Source of the DNA: CAVPJC01 sp963705155
Lineage (GTDB): Bacteria > Chloroflexota > Anaerolineae > Anaerolineales > UBA4823
DNA length: 64,000 bases
Direction of reading: 5' to 3'
NCBI GenBank assembly: GCA_963705155.1
Contig: CAVPJC010000018.1
Span: 1-64,000, forward strand
The translations under genes were made by a program, and so were the position numbers. Shown piece by piece: positions 30,362-39,507 of this stretch. The notes under the pieces were generated by a model. The model saw nothing but the letters and a program-made list of their open reading frames with translations. It did not search any database and was not told the DNA's origin. Numbering within the stretch: the first letter of the stretch is position 1; every line of letters starts with the position of its first letter.

Positions 30362-30471
30362 TCGCCCTTTTTTGTAAAATTATCTATGATCAAAAATGGA
30401 ACGCTTGCTGGCGCGGCGAGCGCAGCACACCCAAAAACCCCAATCATCATTTCCGGCAGGTTTTTTGGTAA

Positions 30472-32472
30472 CTACTTTACCAGGGCTTGAGCCACAATTT
30501 CGGCCACATCCAGCACCGGCAGCTCGCTGCCGGTGTCCTTTCTGGCGTCGTTCATCATCACCATGCAGAACGGACAGCCAACCGCCAGCACATCTGCCTG
30601 GGTGGCAGCTGCTTCTTTGAAGCGGTTGATGCTGACCCGCTCGCTGCCGTGCTCCTCTTCCTTCCACATCTGGGCGCCGCCTGCCCCGCAGCAGAAAGAT
30701 TTTTTGCCATTGCGCGGCATCTCCACCAGGCTGGCGTTCACCAGCTGCAGGGTCTGGCGCGGCTCGGCGGTGATGTCGTTGTGCCGGCTCAGATAGCAGG
30801 GGTCGTGCAGGGTGATCTTTTGAGCTGCATCGCTCTTGAGTTTAAGCCTGCCTGCGCCTACCAGCTCATTGATCAATTGTGTGTGGTGGATGACAGTGTA
30901 ATTTCCACCAAAGGCCGGATACTCATTTTTCAGGGTATGCAGGCAGTGAGGGCAGGTGGTCACAATGCGTTTGGGCGCCACCTCGTTCAAAATCTCAACG
31001 TTGGCTGTCGCCAGCCCAAAGAAGATATCTTCCTTGCCGGCGCGCCGGGCTGAATCGCCCGTACATTGCTCGCCTTCTCCCAAAACGGCGTAATTCACAC
31101 CTGCCGTGTTCAGGATCTCGGCAAACGCCAGGGCGGTCTTCTGCGCCCGGGCGTCGGTGGCAGGCGCGCAGCCCACCCACCACAGGATTTCGGGTTCGGG
31201 ATTGTCATCGATCGTGGGAACTTCCACACCCTGCGCCCATTTCATCCGCTCTGCCGGCGAGATGCCCCATGGGTTGGCGGTGCGCTCCATGCCTCTGAAG
31301 GCTGCCTGCAGCTGCTTGGGGAACTGGTTTTCCATCAGCACCAGCGAGCGGCGGATATCCAGGATATCCCGCATGGGCTCGTTGCCCACCGGGCAGATAT
31401 CCACACACGCCCCGCAAGCCGTGCAAGCCCACACCGCCTCTTCTGGTATGGCAAATTCGAGTAAGGTCTGGTCGCTGGCCTGTCCCGCGGCGATCTTGCC
31501 CCCCTCTGAATTCAAGAAATACCGTTTGTTGATTTCCAGCGCCGCTGGCGAGAGCACTTTCCCGGTGTTGTAAGCCGGGCACACTTCCTGGCAGCGGTAG
31601 CACATAATGCAGGCATAAGCGTCCATCAACTGCTCGTAGCCCAGGTCTTCCAGGCGTGTGGCGCCAAACTGCTCCAGGCTCTCATCATCGAAGTCGATCT
31701 TATCCAGCTCACCGATGGAGCGCCGTTCGGGTTTGAACAGGAAGTTGAGCGGTGCAAACATCAGGTGAATATGCTTGGAATACAAGAAATACGGCAGGAA
31801 AGCCAGGATGGTTCCCAGCGCCAGCCAGAAGGTGACATGCTCGGCAGCCACCAGCCCGCTTTCACTCCAGCCTGCCCACAGTCTGGAAACGGCGCTGGCA
31901 AAAGGCTGCCAGGGGTCCGGTCCCGTCTCTGCCAGTTTGAAGCTCTCGCCAAAAAAGCGGGAGCCGACATGCACCAGAATAAAGCCGCTGACAATCGCCG
32001 AATCGCGTTTGATGCCAAAGCGGGCTTTGGGGTGCAGCAGCACGTCTGCGCGGGCATTCATGGTTGCCGGGCGCAGCCCGAACCGGCGGATGATCAGGGC
32101 AATCATTCCTACCAGTACGCCCACGCTCAGTACGTCTGCCAGCAGGTTGTAAACGCCACCCACCACGCCCGGAATGTGGAAACCCGGAATGAACCCGGCG
32201 ATCACATCGAAAAAGTTCACCAGCAGGTAAAAGATGAACCCCCAGCCCACAAACCCGTGAAACAGGCTGGGCCAAAAGCGCAATCGGAAGACTGGCTGGA
32301 AGGTGATGGTTTTGATCGCCACCCCCACCAGTCTCTTTTTAACCACATTCCAGTCAACTTTTCCATGTCCGCGCCGGATAATCCGCATAATACGGTTTAT
32401 GGCAAGGTATGACCCATACAATGCCGCTGCAACTGCCAGGACAAACAGGATTTTTTCGATTAGTGTGAGCAT
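30472..32472 (-). CDS. FadF/HdrD-like membrane Fe-S oxidoreductase
   Basis: The 666-residue protein has five to six N-terminal membrane spans resembling a nitrate-reductase-gamma-type b-heme domain. A pair of [4Fe-4S] motifs follows (CIMCYRCQEVCPA and CTACGACVDICPVG), then two cysteine-rich CCG domains (WWVGCAPATDARAQ; DPCYLSRHND with FCCGAGGAQMW). This is the architecture of the putative ETF:menaquinone oxidoreductases (FadF type), which carry electrons from acyl-CoA dehydrogenases to the quinone pool. It lies upstream of the branched-chain-type dehydrogenase, in line with amino-acid or fatty-acid oxidation. Length and motifs are intact. Confidence 0.85.
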   Translation of the reverse strand: MLTLIEKILFVLAVAAALYGSYLAINRIMRIIRRGHGKVDWNVVKKRLVGVAIKTITFQPVFRLRFWPSLFHGFVGWGFIFYLLVNFFDVIAGFIPGFHIPGVVGGVYNLLADVLSVGVLVGMIALIIRRFGLRPATMNARADVLLHPKARFGIKRDSAIVSGFILVHVGSRFFGESFKLAETGPDPWQPFASAVSRLWAGWSESGLVAAEHVTFWLALGTILAFLPYFLYSKHIHLMFAPLNFLFKPERRSIGELDKIDFDDESLEQFGATRLEDLGYEQLMDAYACIMCYRCQEVCPAYNTGKVLSPAALEINKRYFLNSEGGKIAAGQASDQTLLEFAIPEEAVWACTACGACVDICPVGNEPMRDILDIRRSLVLMENQFPKQLQAAFRGMERTANPWGISPAERMKWAQGVEVPTIDDNPEPEILWWVGCAPATDARAQKTALAFAEILNTAGVNYAVLGEGEQCTGDSARRAGKEDIFFGLATANVEILNEVAPKRIVTTCPHCLHTLKNEYPAFGGNYTVIHHTQLINELVGAGRLKLKSDAAQKITLHDPCYLSRHNDITAEPRQTLQLVNASLVEMPRNGKKSFCCGAGGAQMWKEEEHGSERVSINRFKEAAATQADVLAVGCPFCMVMMNDARKDTGSELPVLDVAEIVAQALVK

Positions 32473-32582
32473 ATCTCCTCCAGGTATTTGAAGAAAAGCC
32501 TCACCGCTGTTTCTTAATTCCTCTGGCTGCCAATGCGCTCAAACCGAGTCTACCATGCTTTATGAGAAACGAACAAAAAATT

Positions 32583-33970
32583 TCATTTTTTATCAAAATA
32601 CTCCAAAGCCGCCCGCACCGCCGGGTCGGTCTCCAGGGTTACTTCATCCCAGTTGCTGGGCATCACCAGGTCGGGATGGATGCCGTTCTCCTCCCAGTTG
32701 GCATCCGGGTTTCGGCTGGGCCGGAAGACTTCCCGGGCCAGCCACACCCGTGATCCGTCTTCGAAATCATAACCCCACAAAAGCTCCACGTTGCCTTCGG
32801 TAACATCGCCAATCAAATAGGCGCGTTCCCGGTCTTGCAGCACCCCCGAAAAAATTTCCCCAAAGCTGATGGTATTTTTTCCCACCAGCACAACCAGCGG
32901 CAGTTTCAAGGAGCCGCGAATATCTGCCCCCATCACCTGAAATGAGCGTTCTTTGTTGTCCCGGTCGATAAAGCGCCCCACACTGCCGCTGGTGAATAAG
33001 CCCAGGATATTGCGGGTAACTTCATCGGCCCCGCCGCTGTTCTGCCGGTTGTCAAGGATCAAGCCATCCAAACGACTGTCTGCGCTCATCTCACGCAGGG
33101 CAGCTTCCACCTGGTTGTCCACGGTTTCGTCTGCGAAGGTGGTGAGAAGAATGTATCCCACGCGTTGGCCCTGCCCGGTCGCCAACACGCTGTAAGGCAC
33201 CGGCGCATTCCCGGTGACCTTCTTGCGCGCCAGCCGCACAACCCGAGGTTCTTCTCCCGGGGTTTGCACGGTCAGTTCGATGATTGTGTTCTGTGGGCCG
33301 CGCAGCAGGTCGCGGCGGTCGCCGTTTTCATCCACCACCGCCTGGCCGTCCACCGCCAGGATATTATCGTGCGATTTCAACCCCGCTTTCTCAGCCGGGC
33401 TGTCCTTGAAGACCGTGATGACGGTGATCAACTTGCGCTCCGCCACGAGGGTGGTGAGCACGCCGATGCCCACGTAGTCATTGGCGCCCGAAAATTCAGC
33501 ATCCTCATCCTCCACCATATCTGGACTGAGATAAATCGAATGATCATCTCCCAGTGCGAAGATCATCTCGTCCATGGCGGTATAAAAATCCTCCGGGGTC
33601 AGCCCGGCTTGAATTTTCTGGCGGTATTCGGTGTGGATGGCGTCCCAATCCAATCCATTGAAATCGGGGTAAAGATACTCGTCTCGCACCAGTTCCCACA
33701 GTTTTTCGAAGATGCGCAGCTGCGCGGCCGAAGGTGTGGGCGCCGCCGTCGGACTGGGGGTGGCGGTGGGTAGGCCATACGGTCGGCGATGGAACCGGAG
33801 TGTAGGTGAGCGTGACGGTTGGCGTCGGTGATTGTGGCCCTTCGTACTGCCGCAGGCGCGGCTTGCAGCCGGGCGGTAGGCGTGGGTTGAAACACACCCG
33901 TCACGGCCTGGCAGGCAAGCGAAACCAGCAGCACCGGCAGCACCACGAGCAGGTACAGACGGTTCTTCAT
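32583..33970 (-). CDS. S41-family peptidase, lipoprotein, N-terminal frameshifts
   Basis: The N-terminus has a lipobox (VVLPVLLVSLACQA) and a Thr/Pro-rich linker read through two frame changes between 33600 and 33890. The main frame (368 codons) holds an S41 N-terminal helical region, a PDZ domain (DSPAEKAGLKSHDNILAVDG) and the protease core, LDGLILDNRQNSGG and GKNTISFGEIFSG with the expected serine. The usual catalytic lysine segment (GTKTFGKG) reads GDVTEGN, so the Ser/Lys pair of CtpA-type enzymes is not obvious. Activity may use a tricorn-like arrangement or be lost. It sits nine bases after the YkuD gene, pointing to cell-envelope turnover. Confidence 0.8.
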
Positions 33971-33979
33971 GGAAGAATG

Positions 33980-35179
33980 TCAGGCTCCGCCCGCGCCGTA
34001 GGCGCCAGGATCAACGGGGGTTTTCCCGGATGGATCCCACACATATACGTAATCGCCGAGATTGGCCCAATCGAACAGCCAGCGCGCGTCGCCAACCGTG
34101 AGATTCACGCACCCATGGGATTGCGGAAAACCCAGGTTGGCGCGCCAGTAGGCGCCGTGCAGGGCACGTGCTTCATCGAAATACATCGTCCAGGGCACAT
34201 CCTCCAGGTAGTAGGCGTCGGAGCGGTCGGCTTCAAACGAACCCCGCATGGGGGTGGTTTCCAGCTTGTTATAGATCTGGAACAACCCCGGGCGCGTCCA
34301 GAAAGGGTCAAGCCCGCTGGCGATCAGGGTGGCAAATACCAGCTGGCGCTGGTCATACACGGCGATGGTCTGCTCAAACAGATTAACCTCAATCCAGCGC
34401 TCGCCCTGCACACCCTGGGGCGGGGTGGGATTCGGAATGACCCGCGCCACCACGTTCTCCGGCACCCACTCGTCGGCTCCAACCATATACCAGGTGCTGT
34501 CGCCTACTTTTTCTTCGGCGTACACCATCACCACTTGCTGGTTGTTCAGGAAGTGTCCGGTGTAATCCTGGGCTGCCGTACCCGGCGTTCGTTTTGTCTC
34601 CACCGGTCCGGTGGGGTTCAGATAGGTCAGGATCCAGCCAAAGGTTTGGGTTGGCGATTGTTTGAAAGTGATGCCCTGGAAAAGCGGCACGGCGCCAATG
34701 CGCGCCACGTCGTTGGCGGTCATCCACTGGTTGGCGTCGATCATGTAGAAGCGCCTGCCATCCACCACGGTTTCTTCCATGTATGAGATGTACGTAAACG
34801 ACGAGTCCAGCCTCAGGGCAGCATCTTTCTTGACGCCTTTGAGGGCATCTTCCACCGAAGCATACACCGGGGCATTGCGGTTTTTCACAAAGCCATAGCG
34901 GTAATCGACGTACGTCAGGTTGAAATCTGGCTTTTGGTACGCCAGCGGGGCTGCCGGGAATACAAAACCTTTTTCAGCCATGCGTGTCAGGTAAGCGGAA
35001 GGCCCGGATGGGGTGCAGTCGCCGGGTATATTCAGGTAGGCGCCGGGCAGGCACAACACACCCGTGTCTAACGGCTGAGGCGGAGACCCTGCAGCCCGTG
35101 CCGTTGTGCGATTTATCAAGACAATGCTGATCGTTATTGCAATTACCAGTATGATTTTTTTTCTCATGGTTTCAGTCAT
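33980..35179 (-). CDS. Exported L,D-transpeptidase (YkuD)
   Basis: A signal anchor (KKIILVIAITISIVLINR) leads a ~399-residue protein with SH3-like modules in the middle and a C-terminal YkuD domain starting around IEVNLFEQTIAVYDQRQL. The catalytic region reads HGAYWRANLGFPQSHGCVN, with the SHGC cysteine and paired histidine intact. It crosslinks peptidoglycan stem peptides or attaches proteins, acting outside the membrane. No clear ribosome site marks the start; the ATG at 35167 is an alternative. The S41 peptidase follows after nine bases and is probably co-transcribed. Confidence 0.88.
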   Translation of the reverse strand: MTETMRKKIILVIAITISIVLINRTTARAAGSPPQPLDTGVLCLPGAYLNIPGDCTPSGPSAYLTRMAEKGFVFPAAPLAYQKPDFNLTYVDYRYGFVKNRNAPVYASVEDALKGVKKDAALRLDSSFTYISYMEETVVDGRRFYMIDANQWMTANDVARIGAVPLFQGITFKQSPTQTFGWILTYLNPTGPVETKRTPGTAAQDYTGHFLNNQQVVMVYAEEKVGDSTWYMVGADEWVPENVVARVIPNPTPPQGVQGERWIEVNLFEQTIAVYDQRQLVFATLIASGLDPFWTRPGLFQIYNKLETTPMRGSFEADRSDAYYLEDVPWTMYFDEARALHGAYWRANLGFPQSHGCVNLTVGDARWLFDWANLGDYVYVWDPSGKTPVDPGAYGAGGA

Positions 35180-35250
35180 CTTTGTACACGATACGTTATA
35201 TTTTCACAGCCGGCCTGTTGCACGGGTCATCCGATCCAGGTCAGGCCCCA

Positions 35251-36120
35251 TCATGGTTGAGGGATCAGTAAAGCCGCAAGGATTGCGGCAAACAGCGTGA
35301 TGCTGATGTAGCTGTTCAGGTTAAAAAAAGCCACATCGATTCTGCTCAAATCATCCGGGCGCACCAGCCAGTGCTCCCAGGCCAGCATGGCACCGGCAAT
35401 CATCAGACCGGCCCAGTAAGGCCAGCCCAACGCCATCCAGACCCCCAGCCATACCAACAGCGCGGCGGTGATGAGATGGCTGAAGGCCGATAAACTCAGC
35501 GCAGCCCGGATGCCGTAAAGCGCTGGAAAGGAGTGCAGCCGGTCTTGCCGGTCGTAGGGCACATCCTGGCAGGCATAGATCAGGTCAAATCCGCCAATCC
35601 AGGTGGTCACTACCCCCAGTAAAATCCAGGCCGGCAGGTCGTCCCAGGTGAACAATGAGCCGCGCACAGCCGCCCAGGCGCCCATCGGGGCCAGCCCATC
35701 GGTAAATCCCAGAATGTAATGGGAGAGCCAGGTGAAGCGTTTGGTGAAGGAGTAACCAAACAGGAAAAGCAAGGCGCCGGGCAACAAGCGCAGCGGCAGC
35801 GGACCCAATTGCCAGGCTGCCAGCGCCAGCACCAGCACCGCCAGCAGCGTGCCCACCCGGGCCGTTTTCAATGAAATCGCTCCTGTGACCAGCGGGCGCG
35901 AAGCTGTGCGCGGGTTGCGTGCGTCAATCATCCGGTCTGCGATGCGGTTGAAACCCATTGCCACCGTGCGGGCGGCTGCCATGGCGATGGTGATCCAGAT
36001 AAACTGCCTCATTTCGGGCCAGCCGCCGGCTGCCAGCAGCATTCCCAGGTAGGCAAAGGGCAGTGCAAATATTGTGTGCTCGAACTTGATCAGTTCCAAA
36101 AAATCTCGAATCGACTTCAT
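35251..36120 (-). CDS. mqnP: UbiA-family prenyltransferase (menaquinone, MqnP-like)
   Basis: The 289-residue polytopic enzyme has the first Asp-rich motif NRIADRMIDARNPRT and the second YACQDVPYDRQDRLH, as in UbiA/MqnP. It transfers a polyprenyl chain to an aromatic acid in the membrane. MqnP is favoured over 4-hydroxybenzoate UbiA because a UbiD-like decarboxylase gene follows in the same neighbourhood and the phylum uses menaquinone; this is inference. A consensus TATAAT ends seven bases before the ATG with no ribosome site, which suggests a leaderless transcript. Confidence 0.85.
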   Translation of the reverse strand: MKSIRDFLELIKFEHTIFALPFAYLGMLLAAGGWPEMRQFIWITIAMAAARTVAMGFNRIADRMIDARNPRTASRPLVTGAISLKTARVGTLLAVLVLALAAWQLGPLPLRLLPGALLFLFGYSFTKRFTWLSHYILGFTDGLAPMGAWAAVRGSLFTWDDLPAWILLGVVTTWIGGFDLIYACQDVPYDRQDRLHSFPALYGIRAALSLSAFSHLITAALLVWLGVWMALGWPYWAGLMIAGAMLAWEHWLVRPDDLSRIDVAFFNLNSYISITLFAAILAALLIPQP

Positions 36121-36127
36121 GCGGGCA

Positions 36128-36133
36128 ATTATA
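36128..36133 (-). promoter_or_regulatory. -10 element placing transcription start at the mqnP start codon
   Basis: TATAAT on the minus strand, with seven bases to the ATG at 36120. Initiation at the usual distance would begin on the A of ATG. Confidence 0.55.
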
Positions 36134-36178
36134 GCGTATATTCAACGTCCTACGCCGGACGGGGAATGCGTGAAAACA

Positions 36179-36216
36179 AAAGGGTACCCGTGCGTTCTCA
36201 CGCCGGATACCCTTTT
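36179..36216 (-). terminator. Terminator of the LysM gene
   Basis: On the minus strand GGGTATCCGGCGTG (36212-36199) pairs with CGCACGGGTACCC (36194-36182) with one mismatch and a short loop, then TTTTGTTTT follows. The flanking A run would make it work in the other direction too. Confidence 0.75.
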
Positions 36217-36235
36217 TCACGTCGTGGCTTGAGAT

Positions 36236-36793
36236 CTAACGATGTACAACCGTGCGGCAGGCCATCTCATCGGTGGTGCCGTTCTTTAAGCAAATTTGCA
36301 GGTACAGTTTTTCGCGCAGCTCTCTGGGCAGTATGAAGCTGGTTGAACTGGTCACTTTCTTTTTGGCGCGCATCACGCCCAGTTTATGCCACCCCCCCAC
36401 ACTGGCGTTGCCGTCTCGGGCGCGCACATAAAAGGAGGCTTTTGCCGTAAGCCCTTTCACAGTGATGGTTACCGTGTTGCCCACAGCCTTCACCGTCATT
36501 TTGAGTTCATCGGCGATATTGGTATCATCATCTTCGGCTTTGGGCGGGATGCACAGCTTATCCCCAACATCCAGGTCATACGGATATTCCATGTCGTTGG
36601 CTTCTGCAATCACGCGCCATTTAAGTCCGTAGGTTTTGGCAATGGATACGGTGGTGTCGCCAGATTTGACGGTGTGATAAGTGCGGCAGGTGGCGGCCTG
36701 GGCTGGCTGCGGCAAGGCGGCAGATACCAGGGTCACCACAAGCAGCAGGCTCAACGCCAGGTTGATCAGGTTTTTTATCCTATCTGACTTCAT
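36236..36793 (-). CDS. Exported LysM-domain protein
   Basis: The 185-residue protein has a signal peptide (INLALSLLLVVTLVSAALPQ, AQAATC cleavage region), one LysM domain (TYHTVKSGDTTVSIAKTYGL through LDVGDKLCIPP) and a C-terminal fibronectin-like half (VKAVGNTVTITVKGLTAKAS). It should bind peptidoglycan or another glycan outside the membrane. AAGGAG five bases before the ATG at 36793 sets the start. It is followed by a terminator and preceded by the ABC permease with a 53-base gap, so it may be the last gene of that transcript. Confidence 0.8.
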   Translation of the reverse strand: MKSDRIKNLINLALSLLLVVTLVSAALPQPAQAATCRTYHTVKSGDTTVSIAKTYGLKWRVIAEANDMEYPYDLDVGDKLCIPPKAEDDDTNIADELKMTVKAVGNTVTITVKGLTAKASFYVRARDGNASVGGWHKLGVMRAKKKVTSSTSFILPRELREKLYLQICLKNGTTDEMACRTVVHR

Positions 36794-36846
36794 CTTTACT
36801 CCTTTCACTCAGGTAGCCACGATCCATTTCTATTATACCCGATTGA

Positions 36847-37572
36847 TCAGCTTGCAAATTGCCACGGCGCCAGGCGTCGTTCCAGCCAATCCACGCTGAA
36901 ATACAACCCCAGCCCCAGTACGCTCATCGCCACGATCCCCGCGTACATGGCAGGGTAATTGAAGAGGGTGCTGCCGTTCAGATAGATGTAATATCCCAGG
37001 CCTTTCTGGGTGGCGTACAGCTCGGCCACATACAGAACGGCAACCGCTGTGCCCACCGATTGGCGTAAGGCCGTGAGAATGGCTGGCAGGCTGGCTGGCA
37101 GGTAAACAAATCGAAAAATGGCCCGTCTGCCGGCCCCCAGGCTGCGCACACTCAGGATCAACTCGGGCCGCAGGCTGGCAGCCTGGTCGCGTACCAGCAC
37201 CAATATCTGGAAGAACAGGATCAGGAAGATGATGACGATTTTTGGCGCGTCGCCCAGTCCCAGGAAAAGCAGCACAATCGGCACAAAGACCACTTTGGGT
37301 ATCGGATAGAGCAGGTAGATGATCGGCGACACCAGGCGGTTAAGGCGCCTGGATTGACCCAGCAACAACCCGGCCGGCGCGGCCAGGGCGATCGAAAGGA
37401 ATGTGCTTGCCAGCACGCGCCACAGGCTGACCAGGAAATGTTCCAGCAAACCTGTGCGCAGTTCAACCGCAAAGACCCGGGCCACTTCCACCGGCGTCGG
37501 CAAAATCGGTCGGTTGACCAGCAGAGCCAGTACCTGCCATGCTCCCAGCACTACCAGTACGGCATACATCAA
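36847..37572 (-). CDS. ABC transporter permease (SsuC/TauC type)
   Basis: About six membrane spans and the BPD_transp EAA-like loop (SVRSLGAGRRAIFRFVYLPA) identify a NitT/TauT-type permease of 241 residues. The start is uncertain: the frame opens at a TTG (37572) directly before an ATG, and it could extend to a CTG that overlaps the end of the ATPase gene. Together with the ATPase and lipoprotein encoded upstream it forms a complete importer. Confidence 0.85.
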   Translation of the reverse strand: MMYAVLVVLGAWQVLALLVNRPILPTPVEVARVFAVELRTGLLEHFLVSLWRVLASTFLSIALAAPAGLLLGQSRRLNRLVSPIIYLLYPIPKVVFVPIVLLFLGLGDAPKIVIIFLILFFQILVLVRDQAASLRPELILSVRSLGAGRRAIFRFVYLPASLPAILTALRQSVGTAVAVLYVAELYATQKGLGYYIYLNGSTLFNYPAMYAGIVAMSVLGLGLYFSVDWLERRLAPWQFAS

Positions 37573-37592
37573 GTGGCTGCGTTTAATCGCGT

Positions 37593-38369
37593 TCAGCTTT
37601 CATGCTCCATTCTGGAACGCAGCTCTTTGCATACGGCCAGGTACTCACTGCTCTCCCGAAAATCTGCTGTCCCTGCGCCCGGGTTCTCGATCACAGTCGC
37701 CCGGGTATTGGGCGGCAGTCCCAGCAGGAGGATTTTCTTCCCCAGCATGGCTGCCTCCTCAATGGCGTGGGTCACGATCACCAGTGTCAGGTTTTGTTCG
37801 GCGTGCAGCTCCATGGTGAGGTTTTGCAGCCCTTCCCGGGTTGGAGCATCCAGCGATGAGAAGGGTTCATCCATGAGCAGCAGGTCGGGTTTGATCGCCA
37901 GCGTGCGTGCAATTGCCGTGCGCTGGCGCTGTCCCCCGGAGATCTGCCCAGGGTATTTGTTTGCCTGGGGCGCCAGTCCCAACCGTTCCAGCCAGGGATC
38001 CACCAGGGTTTCACGCTGATAATTGCTTGGCACATGCTTTCCGTCTGGGCCATAGAAATTGCGCACACGCAGACCCAGCTCGGCATTCTGGCGCACGGTA
38101 GCCCAGGGCAGCAGCCCGTAATCTTGCAAAATCAATCCGGTCAGCGGGCGCGGGCGCGTCAAAAGCTTCCCATCCACCAGCACCTGCCCCTGGCTGGGCG
38201 CACGCAGGCCCGCCAGCAGGTAAAGCAGCGTGGTTTTTCCGCAGCCTGAAGGTCCCAGCACAGCCCAGGCGTCGCCGCGTTCACCGGTCCAGTTGTAGTC
38301 CTGGAAGATGGCCGCGGCCTGCCCGTAACTGTAAGTCAGATTTTTTAGTTCTATCATTTGCTGCAGCAT
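37593..38369 (-). CDS. ABC transporter ATPase (SsuB/TauB type)
   Basis: Walker A GPSGCGKTTLLYLLAG, Q-loop LILQDYGLLPW, signature ISGGQRQRTAIAR, Walker B LLLMDEPFSSLD and the switch VIVTHAIEEA are all present. Starts at 38369 (MLQQ) or 38357 (MIELKN) are both possible; neither has a strong ribosome site. It energises the importer whose permease and binding protein are encoded on either side. Confidence 0.9.
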   Translation of the reverse strand: MLQQMIELKNLTYSYGQAAAIFQDYNWTGERGDAWAVLGPSGCGKTTLLYLLAGLRAPSQGQVLVDGKLLTRPRPLTGLILQDYGLLPWATVRQNAELGLRVRNFYGPDGKHVPSNYQRETLVDPWLERLGLAPQANKYPGQISGGQRQRTAIARTLAIKPDLLLMDEPFSSLDAPTREGLQNLTMELHAEQNLTLVIVTHAIEEAAMLGKKILLLGLPPNTRATVIENPGAGTADFRESSEYLAVCKELRSRMEHES

Positions 38370-38429
38370 TTTGCAATTTGGAGGCTGGACTGCTCCCGGT
38401 CCGGCCTCCAATCTTTTCCGTCCGTGGAT

Positions 38430-39431
38430 CTAAGGCAGGAAAGATGGGTTGACCGTATCCTGGTAGGCTACATCCACATTTACCAGCCCTTTGTCTTTGG
38501 CCCAGGCCAGCACGTCGGCCCATTGCGCCTCGCTGGGCACGCTGGCGCCCGGCAGAGTGGGGATGGTGTAAGCGCCTTCAAGCGGCGCAGGTATGAGCTT
38601 CTTATCGCTCAGCAGCCCGCTGAATTGATCTTTGGCGCCGTTGACGTCTGTGATGGCCTGCTCAAGCGCTGCCAGGAAACCGCGCACCGCTTCCGGGTTC
38701 TCATCGATGACGGTCTTGCGGAACGAAATCACACTGTTGCCATACTCGGGGTGCTTGCTGTCATCTGTGATCAGCACGGCGCCGCTTTGCATCGCCAGCA
38801 GGGAAAATGGATCGGGCAGGTTGGCGGCTTTCAGCTCGCCGGACGCCAGCAGCGACATGCGGTCTGGGATTTTGGGCACAGCAATCGTCTTAATATCCCC
38901 GGCCGCCAGCCCTTCTGCTTGCAGCAAGCGGTCGGTGGTGTAGGCAATCACCGAGCCTTCGGATACACCGATTTCCACACCTTTCAGATCCTGGACCGAT
39001 TTAATATTGCTGTTGGCGGCTGCCAGGATGCGGTATTGTGGAAATTCAGCCGTAGCCGTGCGGGCGAAGCGCACGATCTGGATCTGGATCGTATCCTTGT
39101 TGTAAAACAGAGATGACACCAGGTCATTGATCATGCCATCGGCCTGCCCGGCAGCCATCACCTGGTCGCGCTCAGCCGCCGACTGCACCGGGACGAACTC
39201 AACCGCCACACCCTGCGCGGCGAAGTAGCCTTTTTGATCTGCCACGTACATCGGCAGGGCTTCCAGGATGGGTAGCACGGCGATCTTGAGGGTCACCAGG
39301 CTGGCAGGCGCCGCGGTTTCAACAGGGGCCTGGGTCGCCTGCGGGGTAGCCGCCGGTGCGGCGCATGCCCCCAGGATCAGGCTGGCAAGCAGCAGTACAA
39401 TTAGAGGAAAAACAGTAAAACGGGTACGCAT
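38430..39431 (-). CDS. ABC transporter substrate-binding lipoprotein (NMT1/THI5-like)
   Basis: A lipobox (LLLASLILGACAAP) anchors this 333-residue protein. The periplasmic-binding fold reads LKIAVLPILEALPMYVADQK, VEFVPVQSAAERDQVMAAGQ, LKGVEIGVSEGSVIAYTTD, as in the NMT1/THI5-like or SsuA group that binds pyrimidines, sulfonates or related compounds. AAGGAG lies 11 bases before the chosen ATG. The ligand is unknown; position between UbiD-like and UbiA-like genes hints at a link with quinone precursors, but a vitamin or sulfonate importer is equally possible. Confidence 0.85.
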   Translation of the reverse strand: MRTRFTVFPLIVLLLASLILGACAAPAATPQATQAPVETAAPASLVTLKIAVLPILEALPMYVADQKGYFAAQGVAVEFVPVQSAAERDQVMAAGQADGMINDLVSSLFYNKDTIQIQIVRFARTATAEFPQYRILAAANSNIKSVQDLKGVEIGVSEGSVIAYTTDRLLQAEGLAAGDIKTIAVPKIPDRMSLLASGELKAANLPDPFSLLAMQSGAVLITDDSKHPEYGNSVISFRKTVIDENPEAVRGFLAALEQAITDVNGAKDQFSGLLSDKKLIPAPLEGAYTIPTLPGASVPSEAQWADVLAWAKDKGLVNVDVAYQDTVNPSFLP

Positions 39432-39507
39432 GGGTAAAACATCTCCTTGGCGAAGGGTTAGATTGGTTCCTGATGCCCGCTGCAACCAATGTTGTCCAGA
39501 CCGTGCT

